A stretch of 64,000 nucleotides of DNA from Owenia fusiformis (lineage: Eukaryota; Annelida; Polychaeta; Sabellida; Oweniidae): positions 39,897,366-39,961,365 of the forward strand of contig CAIIXF020000001.1 of assembly GCA_903813345.2 (NCBI GenBank), in the 5' to 3' direction. A program made the translations under genes and the position numbers. The notes below the pieces were generated by a model. That model was not told the origin of the DNA. It was given only the letters and a program-made list of their open reading frames with translations, and did no database searches. Positions 34,901 to 47,200 of the stretch are shown piece after piece. Position 1 is the first letter of the stretch. Every line of letters begins with the position of its first letter.

Positions 34901-37900
34901 CATATCCCTGTCATAATGACTTGCTTCTAGTTTAACATAAACCAGGTAACAAACTTTAACAATAAACAATCAAGTTGCTCTTAATATTTTGTTTGTGTTA
35001 AAAAGGGGCAATGAATTTGAATAAATTCATTGGGACGTCATAATGCAAAAATTCATCTAACCAGACCCACCTACAATTACAATACCAACAAATACATACA
35101 ATGACTAAAATATATACTGATACACATGCCTAGTTTTACAACATTCATAATAACTAGTCTAGTTGACCTTCACCTCTGATCAGCTATTAAAGTTCAAGGT
35201 CACTTACTTGTTCTCAACCCTGCATGCAGAAAGGCAAAATAAAACAAAATACAAATAATCCTTGTTGATGAGAAAGTATGTATGCCAGCATAGAGTATAC
35301 AAAAATATGGGAAGAGATGGTGTGGAGATGTTGACACTTGTGGAAATGGAAGGACAACATTAAGTTAGTGGTCTTAAATGACAATTTTATTGGAGTTTGA
35401 ATTTTCACGAACACGTGATAAGCAAATCAGGAATGGTAGAGGTCAACAATAAAGAAATAAACTTTGTTTTCAAACAACACTTTCAACATTTCGTTACCAT
35501 CTCAAGAATGATTAATAATATTAGGAATGTATGAACAGGGTATTTAAGCATTGTTATAATTGGTCTACATACATATTGTAAACTGAATATTTTGTTGAGA
35601 TACTTTGACTTTGACAATTTTAATCACAATTAAAATTTTCATAGATGAGGAGAATGGGCCGAGTAAACCATTTATATTGCCCCACCCTGTGCATGTACAT
35701 ATTGTTCCAAAGCTTAATAGGCCACACAAAAACAGACATCAGGAAATATGTAAGCATTAGGTCAAAGATCGTATACTGATACAATAACCTAGATGCTAGT
35801 AGGTAGCTACCAATTTTACTGCCAGGTGGCTAATTAGGGTTAGACAGATATGGTATATTGTTCCCCTAAACTTGAATATTCATCAGTTTAATCAGATCAA
35901 TTTTCCTATAACCCTTATGTGTCAGATAATCATACAAATGAAAATCAACACAAGAAAAGAAATTTCACTTTTTTGTGATTTTATAACATGGGGTATATCT
36001 TCCCTACCAATAAGTATCATTTTCAAAGAAAACAAAATTTCCAAAGTTGATAAATATTTATGTGAACCACATTTTAGATGTATTTTTACATGTAGATTTT
36101 AAATATCATTTTGAACATTCAATGATGCAAATCAAGGTTATTTCTACTTGCATCTAGTCTTTTATTGAGCATTGGAAAGTGACAAGGTTTAGGTTTGTAT
36201 TCATACCATTTATTGTACAAGAATGAATGGAAGGTAAAGGTTAAATAGGGTGGCACCTCCCTCTTAAACCAAATTTTAATTCACTATTAAGATTAATGAC
36301 AAAATATGATAATTTTTATTTTATTGTTTATTTAATTTTATATATCAATTTATGTAACCAAGCTGAAATTATGATATGTGTACAATGAAGTACATTTGAA
36401 AGTCTTTGAGATTTTAGAGTCCATTGAACATCCTGCAGAAATGTCTTTATTGACTAAATGTCATCTTTTTAGCGTCATTATTTTTGAAAAAATATTTGTC
36501 TTCGGAATGGTTGCTTGTGCCTTAATAACATCATCTTGAATATCTCTGAAAATGTTATAAAAAGTACTTCAGATTTATGAAAGACCAGTGACCCTACAAA
36601 TCTATATTTATAAATTCCTTCATTAATCAATTGGAAAAATTGGGTAAATCAACTTCAATAAAAGCTACATTATTTTATTCTTTAGTTGTGATTAATTTGA
36701 ATTAACTTGAATGATTTGTGAATGTTCATCATTTCGGCTTTCAATCTAAACCATTTATTATTGAAAAGAGTGTGTATGTACATGTATATAAATTGGTGAT
36801 GTTACACCCTCTTTGTATGTTCCAATAAGGAGATGTATTATGCACGTTTTACAAATTCTGAAAAATAGTTTGACAAGAAAAAAACACAGTTTGAGTTAAT
36901 GGAGATTTGAAGAGGGAGTTAAAAAACAAGAGGCACACACCAGTTGTTAATTGAAAGGCCAAAGCATGAGGAATTCTGTCAGTATGTGATAAGATTTAAC
37001 TACAATATTAATCTTATGTAAGAATACACAATAATCATAAAAAAATTAATTACTGATATCAAAAGCTGAGGGATATTTAAAAAGCTCATAAACTGTACTA
37101 ACTTGTTTGTTTCTTTCGTTTTTTCAACTTGCTCTGTATGATGTTTGTACCAATCCTCTAGTTCTTTCTTAGCAACTTGACGAAGCTCGTCAATTTCTTT
37201 TTCTTCTGCTACGTCTGAAATATGAAAACAGTAACAGTTAGTGTGTTCTATGATAAACATTTAAAGAAGACACCTAGCTTGCACTTTCCTTTTAAATAAA
37301 CACTTCTGCAATCTGAACACTTGTATAGCTTGCATTTTAATCCTTCCATTTACTCTCATGTTAAATTCACCTTGAAACTTGCACTTTTTAAGCATTTTAA
37401 AACTTGGGTAAGGAGGCTTTTAGCATTAAACAATCTAGTTGAAAATACAGTTTTCAATTCATTACAAACTATTAATGAATTCAAACTCAATCTCACAGAT
37501 TGGGGTAACTTAATGTAATTTTTGTGCTAGCATTGCATATAAAAAACTGAAAAAATTCAAGGGAAATCCTGGTTTTCAGTGTACAGACAGATACCTTTTT
37601 GTTGTAACCTTTCTTTTTGTTCTTCACGCCAGAGGATTATTTTTTCAGGCTCCTTTCTTTCAACATCTATTTGAGAAATAGCTGAGTATGCATCAGATGG
37701 ACCATTTTCTTGTGGTGCCTGAAAATCGAGTAAAACATTGTGAATTTCATTCAACAGCAAGTAAAGTACTGAATGATAAATGAGTAAAATCCTAAAATGG
37801 TAAACTTATCATATATACAAACCAAATTCAGACATAAAATGCATCTTACATCATTTTTTTTACTTGGGCTGAACTACATTAACATGAAAATACATATGAT

Positions 37901-40900
37901 GAATACCAGAAATTTGCATTAATGTTAATTCTGCTGGGAGAAACAGTTTGCATTCTTTGAACAACACTTTCAAATGAGTGTATTAATAGTTAAAATACAT
38001 TTGCCGATCAGAATTCTGAATTGTGAATCTCGGGTAAAATGTAAAATGAATATCATTGTTTTTGGTATTCTTTCAAAATTATTTCTTTTTTAAGAATGCC
38101 TATGATTAAACAATTGGGATTGTTTGGAACTTCTGGTACTGCATACATGTACATCCATGCATTTCTTAGACAATAGACACAATGTACATGTAGTTGGAAG
38201 ATTAACTAAAATAATGCTTATGTATTATATTCTAAAGAATCATTGAATAAAAATTTAACAACATATCTATTATTTATAAAATATCTAAACATTGCTTACA
38301 ACACTACATTTATTGCTTTATTGTTAAAAATCTTACTCTATCAAAAAATAAATAATCTAAAATAATAGGATCATAACTGTGCATTTTCCCAAAACAGGGA
38401 AAGCTGTGTAAAAATAGAAAGCCATATAGTGCCTCAAGATGTCAAACTTGATTTCTTGTAATGTGAAAGTGTTAATCAGATAGAATAAGTTCATATGAAG
38501 TGACAAAACACTCATGTGACCAAGGGGTCTTACGTCAGATGAGAAGGCATCATAACCCCCAACATCATTGCCAAGATCTTCAGTTACAACACCAGACTGA
38601 GCATCACCCTCCTTGAAGAGAAACAAATTTAGTTACACAGCTCTACAAGGATCAGTGTGGGATAAGGGCCAGAGCCAAGATTTGCATGTTATGAGGGCGA
38701 GGCACAGTAGCAGTTATTGCTGGTACTTTATGAGAGCATTTGGCCAAATATGATTTTTCCATTAATATTTATGAAAATCTAGATTTCGAAGGACAAGGGC
38801 TCTGGTTGCTAAAGCATATGTTATAATGTGCCACGATCAGTCCCTACACCATGGAATGATCCAGGCCCCTAGTAAATTTAGAAATCAAATCTCTCCAATG
38901 AAAACACGAACAATAAAAAGAAACAAAGAAAAGAGGAGTTATCTTTTGTTCACTTGAATTATAAGCTGTACAAAGCTTTTTTATGAATTTTCCTCAATGA
39001 TTCCATTGTTATTAAGACTATATCATATATCATCTTAGTATCTGTAGTATCATATAGAATCAACATTTTCTGTATGTTACAGCTGAAGAATGCTGTTTCA
39101 CTTTTGAAATAGAATATTGTATTATGTTGCGCTGTAATAGATTAAGTAATATGGTATGATATTCATTGCCATTTTAGATCAGATAATTTTTTTGCTTTAT
39201 ACCAAATATGACACTGTTCTGTGCCATTTACATGCATGCAGCTCCTGGTCTCAAAAGTTGGAATATGCTTCATTAAAGTATGGGAGTCCAACAACAGAGA
39301 GTTGGTGTAACCTCTACTTTACTCCACAAAAATTAAGTAAATTAGAAACCTTGTATCCTAGACTATTGATGGACTATAATACAAACCTCATTTTCTAAAA
39401 AGATCACAAAAAGATTCCTTGACGAGTAAACATGAAAATATGAGGTGTAACTGTCTTATAAAGCTTATTAAAAAGTTTGGTAATGATAAGCGTCAAACTT
39501 TGGAATGGTATTTAAAAAACAAGGTTTGTATGAAAGTCTGTGTTAGTTAAAGATTGTGACAAGTAAATTCAAATAAAGCAGGACCTGCACCAAAAGCAAG
39601 CTAAGAAGGAGCCAAGGTAAACAAGCAAGCAATGTAAGGTGGAACGAATAGAATGAATGAGAATATAAGAGAAGAAATTATACTGGCAATAGTACAATTT
39701 CACCCCAGACTCATCATATTATATTCTATTGCTAACCTTCTATTAAACATATAAGGCTGATGTGAAATAGAATGAGAACAGTTACTGTGTTTCTAAATTT
39801 GAAAATTTACAACTTGCAAGACTTGTTTTGGAAATTGGAATATTTTTCCTTCCATGTCAGCCATTATATATACACTGTTGCTCATAAATATGGAATATTA
39901 GATTTGTCAGATCAGAATTCACGTTTTGGATCGAGACAACATTTATTTGAAGTTGTTTAAGCAATTTATTTTCTAGGCAAATCATAAACACGTATTTAAT
40001 CTACAAATCAACATTTTTTAGGGAAAAAAATATTTACATTTAAGTTTAGAAATTTGCTGTCGTTAAAAATGGGGTAGTTAAAAAAAATCTGCATATTCAA
40101 AACACCCCAATCCAAATTTTAATGTAAACCGGATCAAAGAAACTAAACATCAGGTCATGAAGATGAATGAGTCCGCTATCTCATAACAGCACTAATATAC
40201 GGTTTGTATTCCAAGTGCTGCAATCAGAGCATCCATCCCGCGGGGCCTGCTGTCATGAGATGTCTGACCTGCTTACACGAAATAGGGTCCCACTACTCAA
40301 TCAGAGGAGTATATAACTCTGCTAAATTTTGAGATAGAGGATCTGTGTCACGAATTGCGCTATCAGTCTCATCCCACATGTGCTCTGTAGAAGCCTGATA
40401 AGGTGACTTTGGTGCTTATGGTAGCTGCTCCACATTGCCTGCCCTGGGGAAATCCTGCATAATGCAGCTATCATGCGCATGAGCTTCATCATGATGCAGT
40501 TGAAAGTTATACCCAATGACTCTGTTTGCATGTGGTACTAGATGTAGGTCCAAAATGTCACTGTATCTCTCACCGCTGACATTACAGTTCAGACTCACCT
40601 AGGGGGCGCGACTCTCCTCGGTGAACACCACCTCAAATATGAACAGAACCACCTCCACAAGCTACTTTTAATAACATTCACTGTATATTTGTATGTTCAT
40701 GAAGGTAACAGAAGGAAGTAACAGAGAAATGTTGTACATTTTTTGCACCATAATAAAATGAAATGCACAAACATTCAAAGTCATGGATGGAAGCACACTT
40801 CATAAAAATAAGTACTGTATCAGTAAAATTAAGAATATTGGAGAGAAACATTTGTAGTATTATAAAATGTCATCTAATTGTTGCTACAGAAAGTTTTAAA

Positions 40901-43900
40901 TTCAGATTCAGTAAAACTTTTGTTGAAAGAGAATTAAAGAAAGACATTGGAGAATGGTTTATGCAGCATTCAAAGAGTCTTCATGGGGTACTCCCCAATA
41001 GGACATCCTCCGATCACAGGGCTTCAAAATCCAGAATACATTCTTTCTTTTTACCTCCTGCGATAAGCAGTTAGCATTTCCCGATTAAGAACTCGCAATC
41101 TGATTGGCTGTCGCAACACTGCGACAGAAATCATGTATAAGTCATTGCGCATAATTAGATCACGTGATTCAGTTTAATCGGGCGCTTCAAAATCGGTTAT
41201 AGCCGGGGGAAGAAGGAGGTACGGATTCTGGATACGTGCCGAGAAGGATGCCAATAGGAATGAGTGGGAAACTTGTAGAGATTTGTTTTGACATCATTTT
41301 GACAACTGAACTATATCTCAGTCCTTAGTTTGACATGTTTTAACATACATTAATAGACATCCCATTTTCATCCCATTTTTATACAAAATTCATTATTTCA
41401 ATACAGAGTGTTTCAGAAATACATACGTATACTTTCAAAGATTTTAAAAATATTTCTGTCAAATCTCATCCCTATTCCCATATTATGTGTGTATAAGTAA
41501 CCCAAAGTCTTTGAATGATGCATAATTTAGACATGTAAAAGAACTCTTGACTTAATTCCTTACAGCATTGGCTGCCATTGGATCAAAACCTCCGCCAATA
41601 TCATCATTTAATAGTCCACCACCAGATGTCGCTTGTTGTTGATCATCAGCTGGTGGAGTGAAGCCAAACATATCCTAGAAAACAATTCTACTTAAACAAC
41701 ATGCAACATGCTAACTGTATCCTACTACATTGTCACAACACTAATAAAACACAACTACAACATTTAACTAGATAAGGTATGCAAGTTTAATCTGATAACT
41801 ATACAAGCTGGGGATGTATAAGTTACTACTTTGTAAAAGCTACTACTGGAGCATTTTTAAGATACACTTAGTTTGTAAAATCAATGTTTAATTCTAACAT
41901 ATATTAAGTGAAATAGCTATTTAATAAATGTAGAATTGAGCACAGAATTTCTGAATACTATACTTCTAGTAATCTATTAATACTGTCTTATGATAAATAT
42001 GGATTTTCTGAGTTTGTCACAATTAGATTTATATTTCATATATAGTTCATATTTTATAGTAAGAGTTATACTGATGTAAGTGATTATAACAACATTGGTA
42101 TTATTATCTCACCTGTACATTTGCATCTTCAGAAGCTGCTGGGGCTGCGAATGCATCAAAGTCTCCAGATCCTGTAATTGAAAGTAAATGATTAGCCAAC
42201 AATTTAACTTCTTGTATCCTCCCATCATGGAGCAGTTTATAACTCATAGCGGGTTGGTTGGGTACAATCAAGGTAAACTCATGATTAATTCGGATATTAT
42301 CAATATAATAATTTTATGTTAACTAAAGGTCTTCAAATGTCAATGGAATCTGTTTGGCAGCCATTTTAAGCACAAAATTTTTAGACCCTGAACTACTCCT
42401 CTGACTTCTCACGACTACTCCTCTCTTAAGTGAGATCAGAGATATCCTATTAGTATACTTTTCAAAATACTATTTAAGATTATCTTCCTATTTTTATCAC
42501 AATATACATTTCTAAAAGGTTTCTGGTTTCCTATTCCTTATTTATATCCAGTTTTATGTATTTTCTTAAGAGTTTTCCCACAAATAATGTGACAAAAATG
42601 TGAAATTAGATTCTGGAAAAAACATGACTCTGGAAAAGCTAACAGACTCTGGAGCAAGACGGCCTAAAGACATTAGACTCAGGAGAATCTCCAGAGTCTA
42701 AAAGCCTAGTGAGAACCCTGGTTTTACCAAAGTGAAACCTTGTAGAAGAAGTGCCCAAGGAACTTACATATTTCAACAGTGAGTATATATTAAGAAACAG
42801 TATCACTGAAATGTACATACATTTTGCTTAATCGACATTTGTAATTTGTGTGCATGTATTTGTCACGCATTTGCTTGAAAATTTGAAGTCACACCAGTTT
42901 TTTTTGTGTGACAGAATATGTCACACAAATACGCACTTTACCTGAGTATTGTCGAGCAAAAATATTCCTGTAGAAAAATTTAAAAAAGTGATCACTGATA
43001 CAGCACAAGAAAGAACGCCGAAAAAACAAGGACGCACTTTCCTTGTAATAATTCGTACCTCCCCCTCTGTGATCAGTGTAAGGCTTATTCCGTGCCAGGA
43101 CTATAGTCCTGCATCGAGCGCAATCTTTTGCCTGTACGATTACAACTTGGGAGAATTATCTACGCCCCTTACACTTAAGATACATACTTCAATAGATTCC
43201 TGGGTATATTAGCATTCTTTTCGTGTAGTTGAATCCCCAATTGTCTGGGTATATCGGCAGAACAGGAACATTTTTCTTTTTCATCAAGAGATATACCATC
43301 ACTTTCCAAGATGGCGGTTGGATTTAAAAGGGGATTCCCCGTTTGACTGACCCGGAAGTGGCAGGGAGTACCATAAATGGAGGAATTTGACGGTTGAAAT
43401 AAGTTAAATATTACACGCAATATTGAGATCAAAAATGAAAATTTCTTTGTTCTGCCGATTAACCCAGACAATTGTGGATTCATCTACACGAAAAGAATGC
43501 TAAAATACCAAGGAATCTATTGAAATAGGTATCATAAGTGTAAGAAGCGTAGACAATTCTCTCGTGTTGAAATCGTACAGGCAAAAGAATAAGACGTTCG
43601 CAGGACTATAGTCCTGGCACGGGATAATGTAAGGCCACATTCATGTCCGAAGAAGGTAATCTACCCGTTCATCCATTTTGAAAGTTGATGGATGATTTCG
43701 AAGGCAGGTAAAAGTAGTCCAGAACTAAGGGATACGGTTTCCATCTTATCCGAACAGTCTTATTTCTTATTTCATAAGGTAGGAAGTTAGAACAGACGAA
43801 TGGAACACGTATTGATTTCCGATACAAATACAGGCAAAATATTTTGGCGAAATTTGTTACCGGAAGTGACTCTTTCTTTTAAATTTCTGAGAAGATCTGT

Positions 43901-44040
43901 TCCTTACCGGCTTGTTGCTGCACCGGGGCGGCATCTGAGCTGTCATCTTCAAGACCAGCTAATTGCTCATTCTGTTCGGCCAGAAAAGCAGCCGCTGGGT
44001 CCTCTTCTTGTGGAGGTTGATCATTTAGTAAATCTGCCAT
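28971..44040 (-). CDS. CLTA: Clathrin light chain
   Basis: A regulatory subunit of the clathrin triskelion, acting on coated pits and vesicles. Exons in transcript order: 44040-43908, 42171-42113, 41674-41564, 38611-38534, 37718-37595, 37214-37103, 29142-28971. They join in phase to 262 residues, close to vertebrate light chains. The N-terminal EEDPAAAFLAEQNEQLAGLE is the conserved light-chain signature. SEPE-like and WREEQKERLQQK followed by LEDWYKHHTEQVEKTKETN form the heavy-chain-binding coiled coil. The C terminus WERICRLCEFNPKTTKMTKD to SLKQ-like LKQTPLVR is diagnostic. The last intron is about 8 kb and holds several transposon relics. Exons of 111 and 78 nt are multiples of 3 in phase 0 and could be cassettes. 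It is head-to-head with TBCEL, 232 bp apart. Confidence 0.95.
29403..30048. mobile_element. Tc1/mariner-type nonautonomous element with long inverted arms
   Basis: The ends read CAGGGTGTCCCAAAAGTATG and the complement of CAAGGTGTCCCGAAAGTATG, flanked by TA on both sides. The arms remain complementary for well over 200 bp (for example GATAAGCTTTAAAATGATAT near the right, its complement near the left). There is no coding frame. It sits in the large clathrin light chain intron. Confidence 0.8.
30423..30440. repeat. Homopolymer G tract
   Basis: An uninterrupted run of about 18 G just inside the left inverted end of the 4 kb element. It is prone to length error and a possible quadruplex former. 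Confidence 0.8.
30929..32744 (-). pseudogene. Broken repeat-encoded gene with a GCDTTS motif and Cys-rich tail
   Basis: Minus-strand fragments read in order: GGPEIARMLTEFEDEM (32744 down), then DGAVIVDLLKTQEARTFLQY (about 32090), then YRYLPAHEIAHVM followed by MTGCDTTSGFNGKSKTSAWN (about 31500), and a Cys-rich end with VCTALCVCDGNC (about 30930). This order matches a multicopy uncharacterised protein family common in cnidarian, mollusc and other invertebrate genomes. Stops and frameshifts separate the pieces. I do not know the family's biochemical role; its copy number and the flanking inverted ends suggest a mobile element. Confidence 0.6.
34212..37102. other. Remainder of the large clathrin light chain intron
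   Basis: Apart from the MITE family 1 copy at 35783-36158, no gene, RNA or bounded repeat was recognised. It is AT-rich with scattered short open frames of no conserved content. Confidence 0.5.
35783..36158 (-). mobile_element. MITE family 1, copy 3 (reversed)
   Basis: It starts with AATAACCTAGATGCTAGTAG, contains GCCAGGTGGCTAATTAGGGT, and ends with TTCTACTTGCATCTAG. It lies in the 8 kb clathrin light chain intron. Confidence 0.65.
39875..40660 (-). pseudogene. Tc1-like transposase relic
   Basis: On the minus strand a degraded frame reads VVFTEESR (the Tc1 FTDESR site), then GERYSDILDLHLVPHANRV, FQLHHDEAHAHDSCIMQDF and, after a stop, SPYQASTEHMWDE. This follows the C-terminal half of Tc1 transposases (RPHTA and SPDLNPIEHLWDEL equivalents). 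TATACACTGTTGCTCATAAA at 39873 resembles a Tc1 terminal repeat. In-frame stops make it dead. It lies in a clathrin light chain intron. Confidence 0.75.
41025..41240. mobile_element. Short MITE, about 215 bp
   Basis: CAAAATCCAGAATACATTCT...TACCTCCT at the left and AGGAGGTACGGATTCTGGAT at the right are inverted counterparts. It contains TGATTGGCTGTCGCAACA. No target duplication was recognised. It lies in a clathrin light chain intron. Confidence 0.5.
43086..43626 (+). mobile_element. MITE family 2, complete copy
   Basis: Both ends read TTATYCCGTGCCAGGACTAT in inverted orientation. The inner arms also pair over a long stretch (for example GATTCCTGGGTATATTAGCA with its complement near 43500). It is about 540 bp, with no transposase frame, in clathrin light chain intron 1. 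The tip contains the short palindrome AGGACTATAGTCCT. Confidence 0.75.
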
Positions 44041-44272
44041 TTTCGGTTCCTGCCCACTTGTAATCGGTTAATTCCGGTAATTTCCGTAATTGAAAAATCA
44101 TGACACACCACATATAAATTTCTCGCCAAGATTATACCAATGAAATTTAAACCTTTATTCAGTCCTTCGATGTAAACAAAGGAAGTTATAAAATTCTTAA
44201 AATAGAGATGACCGTTGATAAAGTTGGTCAAAGTCTGCAAATCGACTCTGAATCACCACTCTAACCTCCAAA
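44041..44272. promoter_or_regulatory. Shared divergent promoter of clathrin light chain and TBCEL
   Basis: Only 232 bp separate the two start codons, so both transcripts must start here unless noncoding exons lie elsewhere. TTCCGG (ETS-like) occurs near 44072 and CCAAT near 44138. A bidirectional promoter is inferred from spacing. Confidence 0.6.
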
Positions 44273-47200
44273 ATGGCAAGTTCTAAGTCTCAAGCTTCAG
44301 AAATCAAACCTTGGAAGCGAAAACAAAAGAAACCTTTTCCAAAAATCAAGAAAGATTTGAAACCAAAAACGTTTGCTGATGCACTCAAAGAAAAATATTG
44401 TGACTTTGATGATTTTGACTCGAATAGCAGTGATGGTTTTATAATTGATATTGTTGTTCGTGGAAAGCCAAAGGTGAAAAATGACGGAACTGGACCAGAG
44501 CTTGGATTTCTAACAAATGCAGTGAGTAATTACTTTCTCAATATCGTTGTCTTGAAGCATAATAAAGTAAGGACCCAAGGGGACCTCTTTCATGGTTATG
44601 TGGCATATCTGAGACTAACATAATTTTATGATGATCTCAGAATATACTGACTGACTGTACTCTCTGTAATTTTTGCATGTTATTCCATTTCTATTTGTGC
44701 TTTATATGTGTTTTGGAAAATTCATTCACTCCGTGTTCACGGTATTTTTGTCCATGGTACTACGGGATTTTCTCGCATATACGACCCCCTAAATTTAGGC
44801 CCATTGGCCAAAAATCGAATGTAGTACGCTTATACGCCCATGGGCCTATAAAAAACGACTATTTATTGATTTTTTCAATAAATTCAAGAGTATTTTGTCA
44901 CTGGCAGATTGTTCTGTCATTACTTTGTTTCAACATTAAGTTCAACGCTGTGCCATAAGTGGTAGTGGTGGATCGTTCTGTTGTTACTTTGTTTCAACAT
45001 TAAGTCCAAGGTTGTAGGTGACATTTCCTTTATAATTCTTACAAAACATGCGGTAGGACTACAACAGTAGGTATAGTAGTTCATCAGCTCTTCTCACCTT
45101 TACGCCCACTAGGCCAAAAATCGAAAGTAGTACACTTATACGCCCATGGGCAAAAAATAAGAGGTAAAATAACAGACGAAATTACCCCTTCTTTCAGTTA
45201 TACACCCAGGGCTTATATGCGAGAAAATCCGGTACTAGTAAGCGATAAAATGCAAAATATAATAGGGTCAAATATTAGTGGGAGTAAAGTTTCATTTTTC
45301 ATTTCTTACCACAGGTAGTTAAAATCTTGATAACTTATAGAAACAGGACACACAATAATATTATACATGATACATACATGTACTATGTAGAATAATATTC
45401 AATCTTAAATTCTCAAATGGAGACATTTTAGAAATTGTTTACAATATCCGACATTACCTCTTGATATTTCAGGTTCTTAACAACAGTCTTATTGGATCAA
45501 TAGGAAGTATAGATGGTGGATTAGCAGCATTATGCCCAAATATAGTTGACTTAGATGTTGCTTCCAACAACCTCACTGACTGGTCTGAACTTCTCACAAT
45601 GATGTCACAATTGCCCAAACTGGCATTTTTAAATCTTAGCCAAAATAATTTAAAATCAAACAGCAATAAGGTATGCACATTTGTGTATATATAATCTTTA
45701 GTGCTGTTTGTAGGTTTTTATTTCTTTTTTTATGTATAGTCAGAGTTATGTAGTGATCCCTGGCCTTTAGGTTGAAATGTATAGGTTAAGAACATTTATG
45801 ATCTTAAACATGATTCAGCATGACACCGATAGATCTCAGGGAGAAAACAGCATTGTATAAAATTTATATAATATATCCCTCTCAGTCTCTGTTATATATG
45901 TCTCTGCTAAGTGGGGTGTTTTTAAATTTCTCAACTCGTCATTGTAAAGAAAAAAAGCTTTACTTAAAAATGACATAAATTTTTGTCCCTAAATCTTGAC
46001 ACTGATGGTCTCTGTAGTCTTTTGGGAAATGTGTATATTTCTCAGAGGATAAGCCTTACATCCAACGTTTCCTAGCACTCTAAGTCTCAACTCTCATATA
46101 TTTTCCAGGAAGCATTAATGACATGTAGAGAGAGGTTCCCCAGTATGAGGAATATGGTACTCAATGGGACATTCTTGCCATGGGAAGATATCTCTGTCTT
46201 AACTACTCTTGTGCCTAATTTAAAGGAATTGCATCTGTGTAGAAATGGTAAGATAATTGCTAATAAGTTCATGTATTCAATAAGGTACAATATAAATTCC
46301 TTGGGTATTAAAGGCAGAATCTGATCTAAAGGGGGTGACAAAATTACAAGCAACGTGTATAATTGACCTACCAATATCAAATACAATATCTCCCAAAAGA
46401 TTCACAATATGTTGTAAATTGGTGAAGTTATTAATGATTCAAAGTGCAATAAATGGGTGAAAAATGTTTAAATTCTCCCAAATAATAAGAATGGCAACCA
46501 TTCGTATAGAAAAATAATACATTATTGTAGAAATCTTTAGTTTTCCTGGTATAAAGTATGCACTTTTGTGATTTTTAGAAAATAGACATGACAATTGGAA
46601 TGACGTAAGCCAAAAATATTCTAAAATTGAAATTTTTTTTGTTTAGCCTGCTCGCTATATCTGATTCTCTCTTTAAATATTGAAGCTTTTAGAATAGAAT
46701 AGAATAGAATAACATCCCATCATTTTTAAATGAATCAGCAGGTCTGCTTGCTTCAGTACCATTTGTGTATGATGTACACGTACATGTATTTAAATTAAGG
46801 TGAAATAAATCAAACATTATTTGTGTTTAGACTTTAATTTATAGAGCTACTTGTAATTCATTATTTTATTCATTGCAGACTACACTCATGTTGAGGGCAA
46901 TGGTCTCTCAGGATTCCATTCTATTGAATGTTTGAGACTAAATGACAATAAAATTGAAGGGTAAGTAAGAAGCTTCTTACCAAATGGTCTAGTAATTTTT
47001 TGTTGAAAATTTCTCTGAAATATAAGTTATATTACTTATGCATTTTTGATCAAATGTTATCTGGAAATAGAGACCTTTTTCCTAGAGTCTGAAGGTTTTT
47101 ATCGAAAACATGTATTCAAACAGAAGACTTCTCATATACATGAAAAAAAACAATATCCTTTCTGATTTACATATGCCTCCCTTTGGTTCTAATAGAAATC

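Noticed and set aside
39156-39398. An 80-residue plus-strand open frame
   Set aside because: No family recognised, no splice context, and antisense to the clathrin light chain intron.
40763-41074. A 103-residue plus-strand open frame in a clathrin light chain intron
   Set aside because: It runs into the MITE at 41025 and shows no recognisable domain; possibly a transposon fragment but not supportable.
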